Shown here: in pieces, positions 8,009 through 15,585 of the stretch
Layout: each line of letters opens with the position of its first letter
Numbering within the stretch: the stretch's first letter is position 1
Source: JBNKWA01 sp050299555
Lineage (GTDB): Bacteria; Pseudomonadota; Alphaproteobacteria; Rhodobacterales; Rhodobacteraceae
DNA: 39,978 nucleotides
Assembly: GCA_050299555.1 (NCBI GenBank)
Contig: JBNKWA010000047.1
Location: 1-39,978 of the forward strand
Direction: 5' to 3'
Notes under the pieces: generated by a model
Database searches by the model: none
What the model was told of the DNA's origin: nothing
Seen by the model: the letters and a program-made list of their open reading frames with translations, nothing else
Program-made: the position numbers and the translations under genes

Positions 8009-8037
8009 CCCGGCCTCCCGGTGAGCGGGAGGCCGGG
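8009..8037 (+). terminator. Strong hairpin between dctP and dctQ (attenuator-like)
   Basis: CCCGGCCTCCCG (8009-8020) and CGGGAGGCCGGG (8026-8037) form a perfect 12-bp stem with a GTGAG loop. No U-run follows, so partial termination or 3'-end protection of dctP mRNA is more likely than a full stop. Confidence 0.65.
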
Positions 8038-8073
8038 CAATCGTCCTAGGTAGCTCTCACAGGGAGCCGGATC

Positions 8074-8766
8074 ATGTCCCATCACTACCAACCGGCGACC
8101 GCCTTCGGGCGGGCCGTGAACACGCTTGAAGAGACCGCACTGGCGGTGATCCTTGGTCTGATGACCCTGGTGACCTTCGTCAATGTGGTGCTGCGATACA
8201 TCTTCAACACCGGACTGATCTGGGGGCTGGAGACAACCTCGTTCCTGTTCGCTTGGATGGTGCTCCTTGGGGTCTCGTACTGCGTCAAGACGACCGCACA
8301 TCTGGGTGTCGACATCATCGTCAACGCGGTCCGGCCCTCGCCCCGAAAGATCCTGGGCCTGGTGGCGGCCGCCTGCTGTGTGATCTACGCCTTTCTGCTT
8401 TTGAAAGGCGCCTGGGACTACTGGGCCAATTTCGCCAACCTGCCGCAGACCACCGGCAAGTGGTTCCCGACCGGGCTCGAAGAGATGAAGCGCACATCCT
8501 ACCGGGCCTACTACGAGGTCAACGACATTCCGATGCTTGGGTTCCTGCGCTTCATCGAAGGCGCAATGAACGAGGGCGAGACGTACCAGAAGCTGCCGCG
8601 GTTCATCCCCTACGCGGTGCTGCCGCTCGGAACCGCCCTGCTGTTGTTCCGCTTCGTGCAGGCCGGGTGGCGGATCTGGCGCGGCGTTGCCGATCGGCTG
8701 ATCGTCAGCCACGAGGCCGAAGACGCCGTCGAGGAAGCCGCGGCGAAACTCGGAAGTGAGGGCTGA
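8074..8766 (+). CDS. dctQ: TRAP transporter small permease subunit (DctQ family)
   Basis: A 230-residue inner-membrane protein with four predicted helices: about 22-42, 53-75, 96-118 and 178-197. The signature R-Y-I-F-N around residue 45 and the TAHLGVDIIV block are usual for DctQ. The loop between helices three and four is about 60 residues longer than in the shortest family members. DctQ forms the membrane complex with DctM and helps dock the loaded DctP. A GGGAG site precedes the ATG at 8074. The 3' end nearly touches the start of dctM. Confidence 0.93.
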   Translation: MSHHYQPATAFGRAVNTLEETALAVILGLMTLVTFVNVVLRYIFNTGLIWGLETTSFLFAWMVLLGVSYCVKTTAHLGVDIIVNAVRPSPRKILGLVAAACCVIYAFLLLKGAWDYWANFANLPQTTGKWFPTGLEEMKRTSYRAYYEVNDIPMLGFLRFIEGAMNEGETYQKLPRFIPYAVLPLGTALLLFRFVQAGWRIWRGVADRLIVSHEAEDAVEEAAAKLGSEG

Positions 8767-8770
8767 CGCG

Positions 8771-10150
8771 ATGGAAGTGGCAATCCTGTTCCTGCTGATC
8801 ATCGGGCTTTTGCTGCTCGGCGTGCCCATTGCGGTGGCGCTCGGCCTTTCCTCGATGCTGTTCCTGCTGGCCCTGTCGGACACCTCTCTGTCCGCGGTTG
8901 CCCAGACGTTGTTCCAGGCGATGGCGGGGCACTATACGCTGCTGGCCATCCCCTTCTTCATCCTCGCTTCGTCGTTCATGTCGACAGGTGGCGTGGCACA
9001 GCGGATCATCCGCTTCTCGATTGCCTGCGTCGGGCACGTATCCGGCGGGCTCGCCATCGCCGGCGTCTTCGCCTGCATGATGTTTGCCGCGCTGTCCGGC
9101 TCGTCGCCCGCGACCGTGGTCGCGATCGGCTCTATCGTGATCGGCGGCATGCGGCAGGTGGGCTATACCAAGGATTTCGCCGCCGGCGTGATCTGCAACG
9201 CCGGCACGCTTGGCATCCTCATCCCGCCTTCGATCGTCATGGTGGTCTACGCTGCTGCTACGGACGTTTCGGTGGGGCGGATGTTTCTCGCCGGCGTGAT
9301 CCCGGGCCTTGTCGCCGGTCTGATGTTGATGATCGGCATCTATGTCGCTGCGAAGGTGCAGAACCTGCCCAAGGGCGAGTGGCGCGGCTTTGATGAGATT
9401 GTCGCCTCGGCCGTGGATGCGGGCTGGGGCCTGTTCCTGATCATCATTATCCTCGGTGGCATCTACGGCGGCATCTTCACGCCGACCGAGGCGGCGGCCG
9501 TGGCGGCGATCTATGCCTTCATCATCGCCACCTTCGTCTATCGTGACATGGGGCCATTGGCGCCGAGCAACGGCGAGCGCAGCCCGCTGCCGCTCTACCG
9601 CAAGCCGCACGCCCTCATCACCGCATTCTGGCACCCGGACACGGTCAGGACCCTGTTCGAGGCTGCCAAGCTGACGGTGACGCTGATGTTCATCATCGCC
9701 AACGCCCTGATCCTGAAACACGTTCTGACCGATGAGCAGATCCCACAGGCCATTGCAGCGGCGATGCTGGAATTCGGCTTTGGTCCCATTGTGTTCCTGA
9801 TCGTCGTCAACGTGATTCTGCTGATCGGCGGTCAGTTCATGGAGCCGTCGGGGCTGATCGTCATCGTGGCGCCGCTGGTGTTTCCGATCGCCATCGAGCT
9901 TGGCATCGATCCGATCCACCTGGGCATCATCATGGTGGTCAACATGGAGATCGGGATGATCACACCGCCGGTGGGGCTGAACCTGTTCGTGACCTCGGGC
10001 ATTGCCGGCATGTCGGTGCTGCGGGTGGTGAAGGCCGCCGCTCCGTGGCTTGGAATCCTGTTCGTGTTCCTGATTCTGGTGACCTACGTGCCGTTCCTGT
10101 CCACCTGGCTTCCCACGTTGCTGATGGGCCCGGAGACCATCATCAAGTAG
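8771..10150 (+). CDS. dctM: TRAP transporter large permease subunit (DctM family)
   Basis: A 459-residue polytopic protein of the ion transporter superfamily with around a dozen hydrophobic segments and the conserved blocks GTLGILIPPSIVMVVYA and MITPPVGLNLFVTSG. DctM carries the sodium-coupled transport path. The ATG at 8771 is preferred over the GTG at 8756 because GTGAGGG lies just before it and because the protein then begins with its first helix. The region between the two repeats (about residues 245-310) includes an unusual hydrophilic stretch with GPLAPSNGERSPLP, similar in place to the linker of other long DctM proteins. Confidence 0.95.
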   Translation: MEVAILFLLIIGLLLLGVPIAVALGLSSMLFLLALSDTSLSAVAQTLFQAMAGHYTLLAIPFFILASSFMSTGGVAQRIIRFSIACVGHVSGGLAIAGVFACMMFAALSGSSPATVVAIGSIVIGGMRQVGYTKDFAAGVICNAGTLGILIPPSIVMVVYAAATDVSVGRMFLAGVIPGLVAGLMLMIGIYVAAKVQNLPKGEWRGFDEIVASAVDAGWGLFLIIIILGGIYGGIFTPTEAAAVAAIYAFIIATFVYRDMGPLAPSNGERSPLPLYRKPHALITAFWHPDTVRTLFEAAKLTVTLMFIIANALILKHVLTDEQIPQAIAAAMLEFGFGPIVFLIVVNVILLIGGQFMEPSGLIVIVAPLVFPIAIELGIDPIHLGIIMVVNMEIGMITPPVGLNLFVTSGIAGMSVLRVVKAAAPWLGILFVFLILVTYVPFLSTWLPTLLMGPETIIK

Positions 10151-10169
10151 GTTGCCCGCATGGCTCAGC

Positions 10170-10193
10170 GCCCGGCGGAGGTCACCGCCGGGC
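10170..10193. terminator. Hairpin at the convergent 3' ends of dctM and the small membrane gene
   Basis: GCCCGGCGG (10170-10178) and CCGCCGGGC (10185-10193) form a perfect 9-bp stem with a six-base loop. It overlaps the stop codon of the minus-strand gene and can serve both strands. Confidence 0.6.
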
Positions 10194-10385
10194 AGCGCTG
10201 ATCACGCTGGCGACAAGCACGCCGAGGCTTCCGGCCAGCAGCAGCACGGCGCCGACAAGCGGCATCGCTGCCCAGTCGGCGGCGATGGCGGCCATGATGA
10301 CGACGGCCAGGATTGCCGCGGTCAGTCGGATGTCGCCAAGGAACATGCCCCACAACGTGGCCAGCACAGAGCGCAGGATGCTCAT
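10182..10385 (-). CDS. Small two-helix membrane protein of unknown function
   Basis: A 67-residue protein starting MSILRSVLATLWGMF with two hydrophobic stretches (about 20-38 and 40-60) and a basic C-terminus. Its ATG overlaps the stop of the upstream 248-residue membrane protein (ATGA), so the pair is translated together and may form one complex. I recognise no family. Confidence 0.65.
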   Translation of the reverse strand: MSILRSVLATLWGMFLGDIRLTAAILAVVIMAAIAADWAAMPLVGAVLLLAGSLGVLVASVISAARR

Positions 10386-11128
10386 GCGCTTGCCTCGATG
10401 CGGCCGCGCGCGGCCTTCGCGGCGCCGAGCCCGGCAAGAAGGAAAAGCCCGACGAAGACCGGCAATGCCAGGTCGTGGCCCGGCCAATCTATGCCCAGCC
10501 CCTCACCGGTCCAGAACACCCCGAACGCCGACAACATCACGCCGACGGCGAACTTGAGCGTGTTCTCGGGCACTTGCGACAACGGCTTGTGCACGATTGC
10601 ACCCACTGCCAGCACCAGAATGCAGGCCGCCAGCGCGCCCAGGCTTGCGGGCAACAAAAGACCGCGTCCGGCGCCGACCGCAATCACGATGAACACCACC
10701 TCGAGGCCTTCGAGCAGCACCGCCTTGAATGCTGCGAGGCCGGCAATCCAGTCAAGCGAACGGTGATGCAGCGTTGCTGCATCGCCAAGCGCCGCAGTTT
10801 GCCGGGCGAAAATGGCGTCCTCGTCGTGTAACGGGATGATCCCGGCGGCCCTCAGCGCCGCCTTTCTCAGCCAGCCGACGCCAAACAGAAGCAGCAGTAT
10901 CCCGATCACAAGCTGCATCAGTTCCAGCGGGACACGGCCAAGGAGCGGCCCAAGTGCCAGGACGATCGCGGCCAGGACCGCAAGCGCGGCAGCGGTTCCC
11001 GAAAGGGCCGGGCGCAGCCCGCGCAGCGTTGCAACCGCCAGCACGATGGTGAAGGCCTCGACCACCTCGACCGCCGAAGCAAGAAAGGCCGCGCTGATTG
11101 CAGGCGCGGCGGCCGACCACTCGGTCAC
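10382..11128 (-). CDS. Polytopic membrane protein with duplicated ExxE motifs (COG4280-like)
   Basis: A 248-residue inner-membrane protein with about seven hydrophobic segments. It is built from two similar halves: SAVEVVEAFTIVLAV (E21, E24) and LLEGLEVVFIVIAVG (E140, E143). Acidic pairs in two related helices are typical of small metal-ion permeases such as the FTR1 iron permeases (REGLE motif), so cation transport is a reasonable guess. It most resembles the uncharacterised COG4280 membrane proteins. A hydrophilic loop (IIPLHDEDAIFARQ) separates the halves. The start is a GTG with GGGAG 6 nt upstream. It is followed by a coupled 67-residue membrane protein. Substrate unknown. Confidence 0.75.
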   Translation of the reverse strand: MTEWSAAAPAISAAFLASAVEVVEAFTIVLAVATLRGLRPALSGTAAALAVLAAIVLALGPLLGRVPLELMQLVIGILLLLFGVGWLRKAALRAAGIIPLHDEDAIFARQTAALGDAATLHHRSLDWIAGLAAFKAVLLEGLEVVFIVIAVGAGRGLLLPASLGALAACILVLAVGAIVHKPLSQVPENTLKFAVGVMLSAFGVFWTGEGLGIDWPGHDLALPVFVGLFLLAGLGAAKAARGRIEASA

Positions 11129-11264
11129 GGGCGGCTCCCAGAATGCAGCATACTGGGTTTGAACGTGAGGGCCCGACAGGCGACGCGCAAGTCGACTTTC
11201 CTAATCCACGGTCTCATCGGCAAGCTTATCGGGCGATGTCTCCAGTAGGCGACAAGGAGATTAC

Positions 11265-11375
11265 ATGAATGAAAACAGCAGGTTAAAATGCATCCACACG
11301 GGGATAGTCCGGTCCCGCGTGCAATCAGCGCCGGCGGCGCTCCGATGCCAGTCCGCTCAGTCCCGCCCGCGGTAG
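11265..11375 (+). CDS. Possible 36-residue small ORF with a strong ribosome site
   Basis: AAGGAGA at 11254-11260 lies 4 nt before ATG at 11265, opening a 36-codon frame (MNENSRLKCIHTG at the start, Arg/Ser/Gln-rich at the end) that stops at 11375. Its last seven codons overlap the end of the opposite-strand gpt gene. The AT-rich start contrasts with its surroundings. It may be a small peptide, a remnant, or chance. Confidence 0.2.
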   Translation: MNENSRLKCIHTGIVRSRVQSAPAALRCQSAQSRPR

Positions 11376-11863
11376 GGCTCGACGTATTGCAGGGCCATGT
11401 CCCAGGGAAAGAAGATCCAGGTATCCTGGCTCACCTCGGTGATGTAGGTGTCCACCTGCGGACGCCCTTTTGGCTTGGCGTAGACGGTGGCGAAATGGGC
11501 CTTCGGAAACATCCGCCGCACCACTTCCAGCGTCTTGCCGCTGTCGACGAGGTCATCCACCACCAGAATGCCCGTGCCGTCGCCCATGAGTCCCGCATCG
11601 GGCGCCTTCAGGACGGCCGTATCGCTTTGGGTCTGGTGGTCGTAGGACTTAACGCTGATGGTATCGACGACCCGCACGTCAAGCTCGCGGGCGACGATCA
11701 TCGCCGGTGCCATGCCGCCGCGGGTAATCGCGACGATCGCCTTCCAGGCGCCGTCCACGCCCGGCCCCTGCTTGTCGAGGCGCCAGGCCAGTGCCCGGGC
11801 GTCGCGATGGATCTGGTCCCAAGAGACGTGAAAGCCCTTCTCGTGCGGCAGCCGATCAGACAC
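11357..11863 (-). CDS. gpt: Xanthine phosphoribosyltransferase
   Basis: A 168-residue type I phosphoribosyltransferase. The PRPP-binding loop ILVVDDLVDSGKT sits at about residues 98-110. AIVAITRGGMAPA near residue 43 is the second conserved loop, and WIFFPWDM near the C-terminus matches the purine-contact end of bacterial Gpt. It salvages xanthine, guanine and hypoxanthine to their 5'-monophosphates. GTG start at 11863 with GGAG upstream. Only 5 nt separate it from the end of fabI, so both are probably on one transcript, an unrelated metabolic pairing. Confidence 0.9.
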   Translation of the reverse strand: MSDRLPHEKGFHVSWDQIHRDARALAWRLDKQGPGVDGAWKAIVAITRGGMAPAMIVARELDVRVVDTISVKSYDHQTQSDTAVLKAPDAGLMGDGTGILVVDDLVDSGKTLEVVRRMFPKAHFATVYAKPKGRPQVDTYITEVSQDTWIFFPWDMALQYVEPYRGRD

Positions 11864-11868
11864 CGCCG

Positions 11869-12696
11869 CTACTCCGCGGCCTTGCGGCCGGTCACGACGT
11901 CGATGTCGGGCGCGTCCTCGGCTTTCATGCCGACGACGTTATAGCCGCAATCCACGTGGTGGTTCTCGCCGGTCACGCCCGATGAAAGGTCCGACAGCAG
12001 GTACATCCCGGCCTTGCCCACATCATCCTGGCTGACATTGCGACGCAACGGGGCGTTAAGCTCGTTCCATTTCAGGATGTAGCGGAAATCGCCGATGCCT
12101 GAGGCGGCGAGTGTCTTCATCGGTCCCGCGCTCATGGCATTGACCCGGATTCCTTTCGGGCCGAGATCCATGGCCATGTACTTGACGCTGCATTCCAGCG
12201 CCGCCTTGGCCAGGCCCATGACATTGTAGTGCGGCATCACCTTTTCGGCGCCGTAATAGGTCAGCGTCAGCAGGCTGCCGCCCTGCGGCATCAGCTTCTC
12301 GGCCCGCTGGGCAACCGCGGTAAAAGAGTAGACCGAGACATTCATCGTCATCGCGAAGTTCGCCGCGGTGGTATCCACATAGCGGCCGCGCAGCTCGGAC
12401 TTGTCTGAAAAGCCGATGGCATGCAGCACGAAATCCAGCGAGCCCCAGCGCTCGGCCAGCGTACTGAAGACCGCGTCGAGCGACGCATCGTCGGTCACAT
12501 CGCATTCCAGAACCAGATCCGAGCCGACCGATGCCGCCAGCGGCTGCACCCTGCGTCCCAGCGCCTCGCCCTGATAGGTGAAGGCAAGTTCCGCCGCCTG
12601 CGCGCCGCAAGCCTGTGCAACCGCCCAGGCGATTGATTTGTCATTGGCGACGCCCATGATCAGGCCGCGCTTCCCACGCATCAGACCCGCTGTCAT
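11869..12696 (-). CDS. fabI: Enoyl-[acyl-carrier-protein] reductase, NADH-dependent
   Basis: A 275-residue short-chain dehydrogenase of the FabI class. The cofactor loop is GVANDKSIAWAVA near residue 15. The active site shows the FabI spacing Tyr-x6-Lys in TYYGAEKVMPHYNVMGLAKAALE, and the substrate loop is MSAGPMKTLAASGI. It reduces trans-2-enoyl-ACP in the last step of each fatty-acid elongation cycle and is the triclosan target. Length and motifs are standard. Alphaproteobacteria often carry two fabI copies, and which this is cannot be decided here. It lies upstream of gpt and is divergent from pdxH. Confidence 0.95.
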   Translation of the reverse strand: MTAGLMRGKRGLIMGVANDKSIAWAVAQACGAQAAELAFTYQGEALGRRVQPLAASVGSDLVLECDVTDDASLDAVFSTLAERWGSLDFVLHAIGFSDKSELRGRYVDTTAANFAMTMNVSVYSFTAVAQRAEKLMPQGGSLLTLTYYGAEKVMPHYNVMGLAKAALECSVKYMAMDLGPKGIRVNAMSAGPMKTLAASGIGDFRYILKWNELNAPLRRNVSQDDVGKAGMYLLSDLSSGVTGENHHVDCGYNVVGMKAEDAPDIDVVTGRKAAE

Positions 12697-12733
12697 GTCC
12701 GTTTCCCCAGTCCCCGTTATGGTGTTGCGTTCG

Positions 12734-12762
12734 GGTCTAGAAGATTATCTGAGTACCATCAA
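12734..12762 (-). promoter_or_regulatory. Candidate sigma-70-type promoter for fabI
   Basis: On the minus strand TTGATG (12762-12757) and TAGACC (12739-12734) are separated by 17 bp, about 40 bp upstream of the fabI start. The -35 box is good, the -10 box weak. Confidence 0.3.
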
Positions 12763-12812
12763 GATTGGCCGGGCAGGGCCGCCCGCGCCTCACGCTGTTG
12801 TGGGAGATCGCC

Positions 12813-13424
12813 ATGGAGCAGAGCAAGCGGACCGGAATCTTCGCGGGCGACGACCCGGTGGCGATCGCACGCAACTGGCTGGTCGAGGCGGAGGCAAGCG
12901 AGCCGAACGACCCCAATGCCATCGCGCTCGCGACGGTCGACGATACCGGGTTGCCGAATGTTCGGATGGTGCTCTTGAAGGATATCGAGAAGGACGGCTT
13001 CGTCTTCTACACCAACTACCAAAGCGTCAAGGGCGGTGAACTCGACGCCAACGCCAAGGCTGCCTTCGTGATGCACTGGAAATCCCTGCGCAGGCAGGTT
13101 CGGGTGCGGGGACTGGTCAACCGCGAGGCCGGCCAGAAGGCGGATGCCTACTTCAAGTCCCGCTCGCTGCCGAGCCGGCTGGGCGCATGGGCCTCGAAGC
13201 AGTCGCACCCGCTCAAAAGCCGGGCGACGCTGATGGCCGAGGTGGCCAAGGTGTCGGCGCAAAAGGGGTTGAATCCCGAGCGACCGCCCCATTGGGGTGG
13301 GTTTCGCATTCGCCCGCTCGAGATCGAGCTTTGGGCAGACGGGGCTCACCGGCTTCACGATCGGTTTCGCTGGACCCGTCCCGGTCTGGGCCAACCCTGG
13401 ACCGTTCGCAGGCTTTACCCCTGA
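12813..13424 (+). CDS. pdxH: Pyridoxamine/pyridoxine 5'-phosphate oxidase
   Basis: A 203-residue FMN enzyme that makes pyridoxal 5'-phosphate, the cofactor of enzymes such as the PLP lyase at 3057-4214. Conserved blocks are MVLLKDIEKDGFVFYTNYQS (FMN-binding), KSLRRQVRVRG, SLPSRLGAWASKQS, and the C-terminal HWGGFRIRPLEIELW with WTRPGLGQPWTVRRLYP, the usual PdxH ending. The ATG at 12813 has GGGAGA 6 nt upstream. Full length, nothing odd. Confidence 0.96.
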   Translation: MEQSKRTGIFAGDDPVAIARNWLVEAEASEPNDPNAIALATVDDTGLPNVRMVLLKDIEKDGFVFYTNYQSVKGGELDANAKAAFVMHWKSLRRQVRVRGLVNREAGQKADAYFKSRSLPSRLGAWASKQSHPLKSRATLMAEVAKVSAQKGLNPERPPHWGGFRIRPLEIELWADGAHRLHDRFRWTRPGLGQPWTVRRLYP

Positions 13425-13914
13425 GCGGAAATTCGCGTGCCGGCGAACCCGGCACCGCAATACCTTGGTGTCACCGCTCCTGAAAAGCGAATCGGTCTCT
13501 ACCAAAGGGCAGAGCGCCTCGCCCCTTCGACCAGGTCGGCGCGGCGCCGACCATGAGGCTATCGCCTGTGAGCGGTCCGAGGTCCGGAGATCAGGTCTGC
13601 GGTTGCGGCTGGTCCTGCGCCCGCGAACGGCCGGCCCGGGCCGCGGCCCCGTTTGGTGACGTTCGCGGTTGCGAATTGTCCCTTAACACCCCGGGATGTT
13701 TCGTCTAAGGTCGATGGTAGGGCGCGGCCTCGGCGCGTTTGTGCCTGCGTAACGCTTGTGTGACCCGCCCCATTGTCCAAGGCTTGTCGGATGGTAGTGT
13801 GCCGGAGATGCAGGCTGAAGTGTGTTCCGTTCCGGCTGCTGTCTGGTCGGTTGCGGAGTGGTCGCCATATGCCCCCAGGGTGTCTTCACCCGGGCGATCT
13901 GTTGAAGTGGTCGT
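13425..13914. other. 490-bp non-coding stretch between pdxH and the cold-shock gene
   Basis: No convincing gene is seen here. A 7-bp stem GTGCCGG/CCGGCAC with a CGAAC loop (13437-13455) just after pdxH may end its transcript. The right-hand 230 bp are less GC-rich and hold a candidate promoter and what would be a leader of about 200 nt for the cold-shock gene. The stretch from 13540 to 13670 shows nothing I can assign. Confidence 0.5.
13683..13711 (+). promoter_or_regulatory. Candidate promoter for the cold-shock gene
   Basis: TTAACA (13683-13688), a 17-bp spacer and TAAGGT (13706-13711) match a housekeeping promoter moderately. It would give a 5' leader near 200 nt, as is common for cold-shock genes. 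Confidence 0.35.
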
Positions 13915-14463
13915 ATGACAAAGAATGAAACAGGGTTGGATGTGTCGGTAATCACGGGTCACGTGAAGTGGTTCGACACGACGAAGGGATACGGCTTTGT
14001 TGTCGTCGAAGACGGCAAGGGCGATGTCCTGCTCCATGCCAATGTGCTGCGCAATTTCGGCCGTTCGTCGGTTGCCGAAGGTGCTGTGATCACCATGGAG
14101 GTGCAAGGCACCGAGCGTGGCCGCCAGGCGGTGGAAGTAATGGAAATTACGTCCGGATCGTCTGAAGGTATCGAAACCAAGCCACTGCCGGCCGTCCTGA
14201 GCGTCGACACCAGCGCACCACTGGAACCGGCTCGGGTGAAGTGGTTCGACAAGGCCAAGGGATTTGGCTTTGTGAACGTCTACGGCCGCCCCGAGGACGT
14301 CTTCGTGCACATGGAGGTGCTGAGGGTGTTCGGTCTGGCCGATCTTTTCCCCGGTGAGGCGGTTTGCATCCGCCGCAAGTCCGGCCCTCGCGGCGAGATG
14401 GCCGTCGAGGTTCGCTCGTGGGACTACGCTCTCGACCCGTCGCAGGGTGGCAGCGTGCAATGA
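13915..14463 (+). CDS. Double cold-shock-domain protein
   Basis: A 182-residue protein with two cold-shock domains in tandem, residues about 12-75 and 98-170. Each has its RNP1-type block: GHVKWFDTTKGYGFVVV and ARVKWFDKAKGFGFVNV. The RNP2-type blocks read DVLLHANVL and DVFVHMEVL. A 20-residue acidic linker joins them. Cold-shock domains bind single-stranded RNA and DNA; the double form of about 180 residues is typical of alphaproteobacteria. The ribosome site is weak (GAAG). Its stop overlaps the start of the DUF192 gene, a pairing I recall as widespread in this group. Confidence 0.92.
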   Translation: MTKNETGLDVSVITGHVKWFDTTKGYGFVVVEDGKGDVLLHANVLRNFGRSSVAEGAVITMEVQGTERGRQAVEVMEITSGSSEGIETKPLPAVLSVDTSAPLEPARVKWFDKAKGFGFVNVYGRPEDVFVHMEVLRVFGLADLFPGEAVCIRRKSGPRGEMAVEVRSWDYALDPSQGGSVQ

Positions 14464-14954
14464 GCCTCGGGCGGGTCGCCGCCTTCTGCATCTTAGCACT
14501 GCTCGGCATCTTTGTTCGGGCGGTGCCGGCCGTAGCGGCAACCTGCTCCGAAGATGCGGTCGACATTCGCTTTGGCGGCAGCAGCGTTCGGTTCAGCGTC
14601 GAGATTGCCGATGACGATGCGGAGCGCTCTCGCGGGCTGATGTTCCGCGAGTCGATGCCGCGCTTTCACGGTATGCTGTTTGTCTACGCGGAGCCGCAGC
14701 CGGTCGCGTTCTGGATGAAGAATACGCCCCTGCCGCTCGACATGCTGTTCTTTGACGAACGAGGAGTCCTGCAACGGATCGCCCATCGCGCGGTGCCCCA
14801 GTCGACCGAGACAATTCCCGGCGGCAGCGGGATCCTGGAGGTGCTGGAGATCAACGGCGGTCTTGCCGAGGCGCTGGGCATCGGCGAGGGTGCCGAGATG
14901 CGTCATCCGTCGCTCGACCCCGAGTTCAGCGCCTGGCCCTGTCCGGTGGAGTGA
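14460..14954 (+). CDS. DUF192-family exported protein
   Basis: A 164-residue protein with a signal peptide (about 1-31, ending AVPAVAA). The mature domain has the DUF192 hallmarks: RSRGLMFRESMP, GMLFVYAEPQPVAFWMKNT, PLDMLFFDERG, and the end LEINGGLAEALGI. The family is small, periplasmic and of unknown function. The ATG at 14460 overlaps the cold-shock stop (ATGA), giving a coupled two-gene operon. Confidence 0.9.
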   Translation: MSLGRVAAFCILALLGIFVRAVPAVAATCSEDAVDIRFGGSSVRFSVEIADDDAERSRGLMFRESMPRFHGMLFVYAEPQPVAFWMKNTPLPLDMLFFDERGVLQRIAHRAVPQSTETIPGGSGILEVLEINGGLAEALGIGEGAEMRHPSLDPEFSAWPCPVE

Positions 14955-15011
14955 GAATGCGACTTCCACGCTGGCCCGGAATGGTGTAGGCGCTGCCCCG
15001 CGCCTTCCAGT

Positions 15012-15088
15012 CGGGGCGTAGCGCAGCCTGGTAGCGCGACGGTTTTGGGAACCGTAGGTCGTAGGTTCGAATCCTATCGCCCCGACCA
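15012..15088 (+). tRNA. tRNA-Pro, anticodon UGG
   Basis: A 77-nt cloverleaf with acceptor arms CGGGGCG/CGCCCCG, the anticodon loop TTTGGGA (anticodon TGG) within the ACGGT/ACCGT stem, the T-arm GTAGGTTCGAATCCTAT, discriminator A and an encoded CCA end. Position 1 is C, as usual in bacterial tRNA-Pro. Confidence 0.97.
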
Positions 15089-15222
15089 ACCGACCCCGGT
15101 GCGGGCGGCCCGCAACGGAAGCGCACGCTGCCTGTCGTTCTCGATTTGTTAAGGTTGGCTCCATAAAAGCCGGCGTTCGCAGCCCTTTGCGGGCGCGACA
15201 ATTTCATCCCCGAGAATCTGAT

Positions 15223-15283
15223 GCACCGCCTCCGGCTTCATTCGAGCCGGCGACGGCCGCCGGCCCCGCCGGTGGGGCGGTGC
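15223..15283 (+). promoter_or_regulatory. Structured leader before the GTA spike genes
   Basis: GCACCGCC (15223-15230) pairs perfectly with GGCGGTGC (15276-15283). Inside lie a second stem CCGGCT/AGCCGG (15232-15237 with 15245-15250) and a GC-rich stem around CCGCCGG/CCGCCGG. The fold ends 31 nt before the ATG of the spike base gene. It may be a terminator after the tRNA or a 5' leader structure. Confidence 0.4.
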
Positions 15284-15314
15284 GTTGCCTGACATTTTAG
15301 AAAAGGCGGACTAG

Positions 15315-15581
15315 ATGGCCATCGACACATTCAAGCATACCAATCTCAGCCTCTCGGCCCCCGCACAAAGCGCGATTGCGGTTGGCCCCAGCGATGCCGC
15401 CGACCTGCCCTACACGACAAGGGCACTTTACGTTGGAACCGGCGGCAACCTGACGGTCAGGATGGCCGGACAGACTACCACTGTGGTCTTCCGCAACCTG
15501 CCGGTCTGCCTGCTGCCGATTCGGGTCGATCGCGTGATGGCCTCGGGAACGACCGCCAACGACATCATTGCGATGTGGTGA
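15315..15581 (+). CDS. ghsA: GTA head-spike base protein (RCAP_rcc01079/GhsA family)
   Basis: An 88-residue beta-rich protein. PSDAADLPYTTRALYVGTGGNLTVRMAGQ and LLPIRVDRVMASGTTANDIIAMW follow the pattern I recall for the 'spike base protein, RCAP_Rcc01079 family', in particular the S-D-x-x-D-L and ALYVG blocks and the final ALW/AMW. In Rhodobacter capsulatus this protein forms the base of the capsid spikes of the gene transfer agent, encoded away from the main structural cluster next to its fibre partner. The same two-gene arrangement is present here. No other GTA structural genes are in the window. Confidence 0.75.
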   Translation: MAIDTFKHTNLSLSAPAQSAIAVGPSDAADLPYTTRALYVGTGGNLTVRMAGQTTTVVFRNLPVCLLPIRVDRVMASGTTANDIIAMW

Positions 15582-15585
15582 GCCA

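Noticed and set aside
15012..15088. tRNA-Pro as an attachment site for an island carrying the GTA spike genes
   Set aside because: No integrase gene and no repeat of the tRNA 3' end were seen downstream in the window.
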